DNA from: Pedobacter sp.
Lineage (GTDB): Bacteria > Bacteroidota > Bacteroidia > Sphingobacteriales > Sphingobacteriaceae
Assembly (NCBI GenBank): GCA_030149995.1
Contig: JASLGV010000454.1
Coordinates: forward strand, 1 to 9,399
DNA: 9,399 nt
Direction of reading: 5' to 3'
The notes beneath the pieces are model-generated. The model was not told where the DNA came from. It saw nothing but the letters and a program-made list of their open reading frames with translations, and searched no databases. The translations under genes and the position numbers were made by a program. Shown here in pieces: positions 5,963-9,399 of this stretch. Each line of letters opens with the position of its first letter. The stretch's first letter is position 1.

Positions 5963-6283
5963 CTATTTAAAATCGTTTGATTTACTCCCGGTTTGACTTT
6001 CCCCTTTTTCTTTATTCTGCCTGTTTTGGCTGTTATAGGTATCATCACTTAAAGAGTCTGCACCCTGCGTACCCGTATTATCATATCCATCGCGTGCTGT
6101 AACCGGATGCTCGTGTTCAAATTTATTTTGTTCAGCAATGGGCATTTTGCCATAACTTGTTACTTCTTGTGTATCATTGCCCGCTTCGTAAGCTTGCTGA
6201 ACATCCGATTTTTTAGCCGCCTTTTCATCTTGTCCATCAAAACCGGTTGTATGAGGCCTTTTGTTATAAATACTTGTTTTCAT
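5963..6283 (-). CDS. Hydrophilic, probably disordered protein of unknown function (106 aa)
   Basis: I do not recognise this family. The product is very rich in Asp, Glu, Lys, Asn, Gln, Ser, Thr and Gly, has almost no hydrophobic core, one Trp-free and Cys-free chain, and a C-terminal half (GTQGADSLSDDTYNSQ...) that looks intrinsically disordered. There is no signal peptide or membrane segment. Such composition is common among desiccation- or osmotic-stress proteins, but that role is a guess. The frame continues upstream to an ATG at 6403, but I chose the ATG at 6283: the additional 40 residues contain Cys, Trp and aromatic residues unlike the rest and lie over an inverted-repeat region that looks non-coding. 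It heads a two-gene minus-strand unit with the YtxH-like gene. Confidence 0.65.
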   Translation of the reverse strand: MKTSIYNKRPHTTGFDGQDEKAAKKSDVQQAYEAGNDTQEVTSYGKMPIAEQNKFEHEHPVTARDGYDNTGTQGADSLSDDTYNSQNRQNKEKGESQTGSKSNDFK

Positions 6284-6289
6284 CAGGAT

Positions 6290-6341
6290 ATGTTTTATCT
6301 TTCTAAAACATTTAAAACCATAAATGGTTTGGCTTTTAGAA
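6290..6341. promoter_or_regulatory. Interlocking inverted repeats in the divergent intergenic region
   Basis: Three dyads overlap in 52 bp: ATGTTTTA/TAAAACAT (6290-6297, 6304-6311, 6-nt spacer), TTCTAAAA/TTTTAGAA (6301-6308, 6334-6341), and AAACCAT/ATGGTTT (6315-6321, 6324-6330). The first two share 6304-6308. The block lies directly upstream of the minus-strand ATG at 6283 and about 100 nt before the plus-strand glucosidase start, so it could be an operator region or a foldable leader. No clear Bacteroidota promoter was found for either gene. Confidence 0.45.
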
Positions 6342-6440
6342 CATCTTATATCGCTGGGGAATGATTTGGTTTTTAATGGCAAAAAGATGATCCAATCGGT
6401 CATATTATATTGAATAATATTCTCTACATTAATTCTTATA

Positions 6441-9050
6441 ATGGAAGACGCAGAACAAAACCGTATAAACAGTCAGTACAATGGGGAAAAAAACTGGCTA
6501 AAATGGGGACCCTACCTTTCAGAACGTCAATGGGGGACTGTAAGAGAAGATTACACAGTCGATGGCGACGCATGGAATGCCACCAGCCACGACATGGCAA
6601 GAAGCAAGACCTACAGGTGGGGTGAAGAGGGATTAGCGGGTATAAGCGATGATAAGCAGCAGTTGTGTGTTTCGCTGGCGTTGTGGAATGGAAAAGATCC
6701 CATTTTAAAAGAACGCCTATTCGGACTCAACAATGGAGAGGGAAACCATGGGGAAGATGTAAAGGAAATCTATTATTACCTGCACAATACACCCAGCCAT
6801 AGTTATATGCAGATGCTCTATAAATATCCGCAGGCGATGTTTCCTTATCAGCAACTGATTGACGAAAACAGAAAACGTTCCCGGCTGGAGTCAGAGTTTG
6901 AAATTATAGATACCGGTATTTTTAGTGAAGACCGTTATTTTGATGTATTTGTAACCTATGCCAAGCAGGATGTTTCTGATATTTTAATTGAATATAAAGT
7001 ATTTAACAGAAGCAATGAAGATGCTGCATTAACCCTTATTCCGCAGTTGTGGTTCAGAAATCAATGGCAATGGAATGCCGCTTTTCCAAAACCAAGCATT
7101 ACCTGTATAGGTACCAGGCAGCTTTTACTGCATACCACAGATTTAGGTAATATGTATTGTTATACGGAAGAATCAGCCGATTTTCTTTTTACCGAAAATG
7201 AAAGCAATAACCAACGGCTCTATCAATCTGAGAATACGGCCGATTATGTAAAAGATGGTATTAATGACTTTATCATACATGGAGATCATGAAGCCGTAAA
7301 TCCGGGTAAAACAGGAACGAAAGTGGGCATCTGTTTTAAACATGTTGTACCGGCAAAGGAAAGTATAACGGTCAGGTTGCGATTAACGGATACACAGCAA
7401 GATCGCCCTTTCGATGGTTTTAACGAGATAATAGCACAAAAGCTTACAGAGGCAGACGCCTTTTACGAAACCAAATATAAAGAAGGAAGCTCGGCGGAAG
7501 AAGCACTGTTTCAAAAACAGGCTTTTGCCGGATTGCTCTGGAACAAGCAATTTTATAATTATGATGTAAACACCTGGCTCAATGGAGATGCAGGGCAGCC
7601 AGTGCCACCGGCAGCACGGCTAAATGGACGAAACCGGCATTGGACACATATGATGGCCAACGATGTTTTATCCATGCCTGATAAATGGGAATATCCCTGG
7701 TTTGCGGCCTGGGATCTGGCTTTCCATTGCATTGCCTTTGCAACGATAGATCCTGATTTTGCCAAACAGCAATTGCGTATTTTAGTCAGCAATAATTACA
7801 TCCATCCCAATGGGCAATTACCGGCATATGAATGGGATTTTACAGATGCAAATCCACCGGTACACGCACTCGCAACTTATAAAGTTTACCTGGCCGATAA
7901 AAAAGTAAAAGGGGTAGGGGATATCAAGTTTCTGGAAGAAACATTTCAGAAACTGATGCTCAATTTTACCTGGTGGGTTAACCAGAAGGATAGTGAAGGA
8001 AATAATATTTTTGAAGGTGGTTTCTTAGGCCTGGATAACATTGGGGTATTTAATCGGAGTGAACCGGTTCCGGGAGGTGGTTTTCTGGAACAGGCAGATG
8101 GAACCAGCTGGATGGCCATGTATGCCCTGAATATGCTTCAGATAAGTATTGAGTTGGCCTTGCATAATCCTGTATATGAAAATATGGCCATTAAATTTGC
8201 CGAACATTTTCTTTTTATAGCAGGTTCCATTGATAACATGGGGAATGAAGATACCGGGCTATGGGATGAACACGATGGTTTTTATTATGATCTGCTACGC
8301 AAACCGGATTGCAGCTGGGATCGATTAAGGGTACGTACCCTCGTTGGACTCATTCCAATGTTTGCCGTTATTGTTTTTAGTGATGAAGACTGGAAAGATC
8401 TGCCAAAACTAAAGAAATGTTTGGAAGCATTTATGGTGCAACGCCCGGATCTGGTACGTCTTGTGAGCCATTGGGCAGATAATAGCGGAAATAATAAACA
8501 CCTTTTCTCTCTGTTGCGGGGGCACCGAATGAAAATGTTGTTGCGCCGCATGCTGGATACTTCCGAGTTTTTATCTGATTACGGTATCCGTTCCGTATCA
8601 AAGGTTTATGAAGAGAACCCCTTTCGCTACTGGCTCAATCAAACAGATTATTCTGTAAAGTATATTCCGGCAGAAAGCGATACCGGCATGTTTGGAGGGA
8701 ACAGCAACTGGAGAGGGCCGGTATGGGCTCCGCTTAATTATTTACTGGTCGATGCATTAAGGCACTTTCACGAATATTATACAGACGATTTTAAAGTAGA
8801 GTATCCAACCCATTCTGGCCAGTATTACACTCTTGCGGAAATAGCCGATCATTTAAGTAAGCGGCTCAAAGCTATTTTTCTAAAAAACGATCATGCCGAA
8901 AGGGCTGTTTTTGGTGGGCAACCTAAATTTAATCACGATGAACATTTTAAAGATTATATCTTGTTTTATGAATATTTTAACGGAGATAATGGTAAAGGGC
9001 TGGGGGCAAGTCATCAAACCGGCTGGACTTCCTTGCTCGCCATGCTGTAG
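6441..9050 (+). CDS. GH63-type glucosidase (MGH1-like glycoside hydrolase), cytoplasmic
   Basis: The 869-residue protein has an N-terminal beta-sandwich-like domain (about 1-340) and a C-terminal (alpha/alpha)6 barrel (about 360-869), as in clan GH-G inverting hydrolases that cleave alpha-glucosidic bonds. In the barrel I see WLNGD (from Trp379), YPWFAAWDLAFH with Asp425 as likely general acid, NWRGPVW (756-762), and FYEYFNGDNGKGLGASHQTGWT with Glu844 as likely general base. Both catalytic acids are therefore present. There is no signal peptide: the N-terminus MEDAEQNRINSQYNG is hydrophilic, so the enzyme should act in the cytoplasm on imported or internal glucosides. Relatives include eukaryotic processing glucosidase I and bacterial glucosylglycerate or mannosylglycerate hydrolases; the substrate here cannot be read from sequence. 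ATG 6441 fits the family N-terminus (WGPYLSERQWGTVREDY soon after). Divergent from the hydrophilic-protein gene. Confidence 0.92.
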   Translation: MEDAEQNRINSQYNGEKNWLKWGPYLSERQWGTVREDYTVDGDAWNATSHDMARSKTYRWGEEGLAGISDDKQQLCVSLALWNGKDPILKERLFGLNNGEGNHGEDVKEIYYYLHNTPSHSYMQMLYKYPQAMFPYQQLIDENRKRSRLESEFEIIDTGIFSEDRYFDVFVTYAKQDVSDILIEYKVFNRSNEDAALTLIPQLWFRNQWQWNAAFPKPSITCIGTRQLLLHTTDLGNMYCYTEESADFLFTENESNNQRLYQSENTADYVKDGINDFIIHGDHEAVNPGKTGTKVGICFKHVVPAKESITVRLRLTDTQQDRPFDGFNEIIAQKLTEADAFYETKYKEGSSAEEALFQKQAFAGLLWNKQFYNYDVNTWLNGDAGQPVPPAARLNGRNRHWTHMMANDVLSMPDKWEYPWFAAWDLAFHCIAFATIDPDFAKQQLRILVSNNYIHPNGQLPAYEWDFTDANPPVHALATYKVYLADKKVKGVGDIKFLEETFQKLMLNFTWWVNQKDSEGNNIFEGGFLGLDNIGVFNRSEPVPGGGFLEQADGTSWMAMYALNMLQISIELALHNPVYENMAIKFAEHFLFIAGSIDNMGNEDTGLWDEHDGFYYDLLRKPDCSWDRLRVRTLVGLIPMFAVIVFSDEDWKDLPKLKKCLEAFMVQRPDLVRLVSHWADNSGNNKHLFSLLRGHRMKMLLRRMLDTSEFLSDYGIRSVSKVYEENPFRYWLNQTDYSVKYIPAESDTGMFGGNSNWRGPVWAPLNYLLVDALRHFHEYYTDDFKVEYPTHSGQYYTLAEIADHLSKRLKAIFLKNDHAERAVFGGQPKFNHDEHFKDYILFYEYFNGDNGKGLGASHQTGWTSLLAML

Positions 9051-9097
9051 CATTTGCTAAGATGTGCGTGGCGAAGCAATGTTTAAGAGGGCGCAAA

Positions 9098-9322
9098 TCA
9101 GAAATCAAATAAATCCTGTGAAGTGGCGGATAAGGCCAATGCCAGCGCGCGAATAATTTTTAGAGAAGGATTGGTTTCTCCTTTTTCAATCCGGTGGATC
9201 TGACTAAAGTCTACTTCAGAAAGTTGTTCAAGTTTACGAAGACTGATTCCCTTTTCCTCTCGCAGTTTCTTAAGCCTTTGTCCAAACTCAATTAAGACCT
9301 GATCATCCCCTTTAGTACTCAT
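9098..9322 (-). CDS. XRE-family helix-turn-helix transcriptional regulator (74 aa)
   Basis: A single Cro/C1-type HTH domain fills nearly the whole protein. Helix 1 is FGQRLKKLREEKGIS (about residues 13-27), the HTH pair LRKLEQLSEVDFSQIHRIEKGE (about 28-49) carries the usual Q-x-x-RIE-x-GE-x-NPS pattern, and helices 4-5 are LKIIRALALALSATSQDLF. There is no separate sensor or oligomerisation domain, so it probably acts as a dimeric repressor, possibly of itself or close neighbours. The ATG at 9322 gives an intact domain with a short N-terminal extension. The stop is 47 nt from the converging glucosidase stop. No partner toxin or phage gene is visible on the left; whatever lies right of the window is not known. 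An 8+8 bp palindrome lies 51-74 bp upstream. Confidence 0.92.
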   Translation of the reverse strand: MSTKGDDQVLIEFGQRLKKLREEKGISLRKLEQLSEVDFSQIHRIEKGETNPSLKIIRALALALSATSQDLFDF

Positions 9323-9372
9323 TGGGGAAAATTCATGAATAAAATAAATTATTTTGTAGGATTATTTGCATA

Positions 9373-9396
9373 CTAAAATAAAAGTCTGTATTTTAG
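9373..9396. promoter_or_regulatory. Palindromic operator candidate upstream of the XRE gene
   Basis: CTAAAATA (9373-9380) and TATTTTAG (9389-9396) are perfect reverse complements with an 8-nt spacer. Read on the minus strand, TATTTTAG at 9380-9373 differs from the -7 consensus TAnnTTTG by one base, so operator and promoter may coincide, which suits autorepression. Position relative to any gene to the right is unknown. Confidence 0.45.
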
Positions 9397-9399
9397 CCT

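Noticed and set aside
6284..6403. 40-residue N-terminal extension of the hydrophilic minus-strand protein
   Set aside because: Its composition (Trp, Cys, aromatic residues) differs sharply from the rest and it covers the inverted-repeat region; the ATG at 6283 is a better start.
6410..6625. 71-residue plus-strand frame overlapping the start of the glucosidase
   Set aside because: It runs in another frame over conserved glucosidase sequence and matches nothing recognisable.
9061..9098. GTGGCGAAGCAAT-like sequence after the glucosidase, reminiscent of dispersed GTCATTGCGAGG...GAAGCAATC repeats, with ATTTGC/GCAAAT flanks
   Set aside because: Only a short partial resemblance in a 47-nt gap; without a genome search it cannot be called a repeat element or terminator.

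Overview
The window reads as a chromosomal segment of a Bacteroidota bacterium, most likely a Pedobacter-like member of the Sphingobacteriaceae. The basis is protein character plus three nucleotide signs: moderate-to-low GC, almost no Shine-Dalgarno sequences before start codons, and a textbook Bacteroidota promoter (TTG, 20 nt, TAnnTTTG) before rpsL. The genus is inference; no 16S gene is present.

Left part (1-1813, + strand): the C-terminal part of an M1 zinc aminopeptidase that begins outside the window, closed by a strong terminator. Then come a Rid-family protein lacking the usual catalytic Arg, a VF530-type small DNA-binding protein and a 60-residue protein of unknown function. A 331-base gene-free stretch (1814-2144) ends in the rpsL promoter and a foldable leader.

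Centre (2145-5730, + strand): the translation cluster rpsL (S12), rpsG (S7), fusA (EF-G) and rpsJ (S10), closed by a very strong, probably bidirectional terminator. No tuf gene lies between fusA and rpsJ, and rplC does not follow rpsJ. Every gap holds a candidate control element: a two-helix hairpin before rpsL, a strong Shine-Dalgarno before rpsG, a long inverted repeat before fusA, and two overlapping, mutually exclusive hairpins before rpsJ. These gaps are the most interesting part of the window.

Right part (5743-9399): a two-gene minus-strand unit encodes a very hydrophilic, probably disordered 106-residue protein and a 64-residue membrane-anchored YtxH-like protein. Its mates suggest an envelope or stress role, but that is inference. 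Divergent from it is a large cytoplasmic GH63-type glucosidase with both expected catalytic acids. A short XRE-family repressor-like gene converges on the glucosidase and has an 8+8 bp palindrome upstream, at the window edge.

Overall the genes are mostly housekeeping or accessory metabolism. I see no CRISPR array, insertion sequence, tRNA, rRNA, phage module or clear defence system. Novelty, if any, lies in the non-coding control elements of the ribosomal protein cluster.
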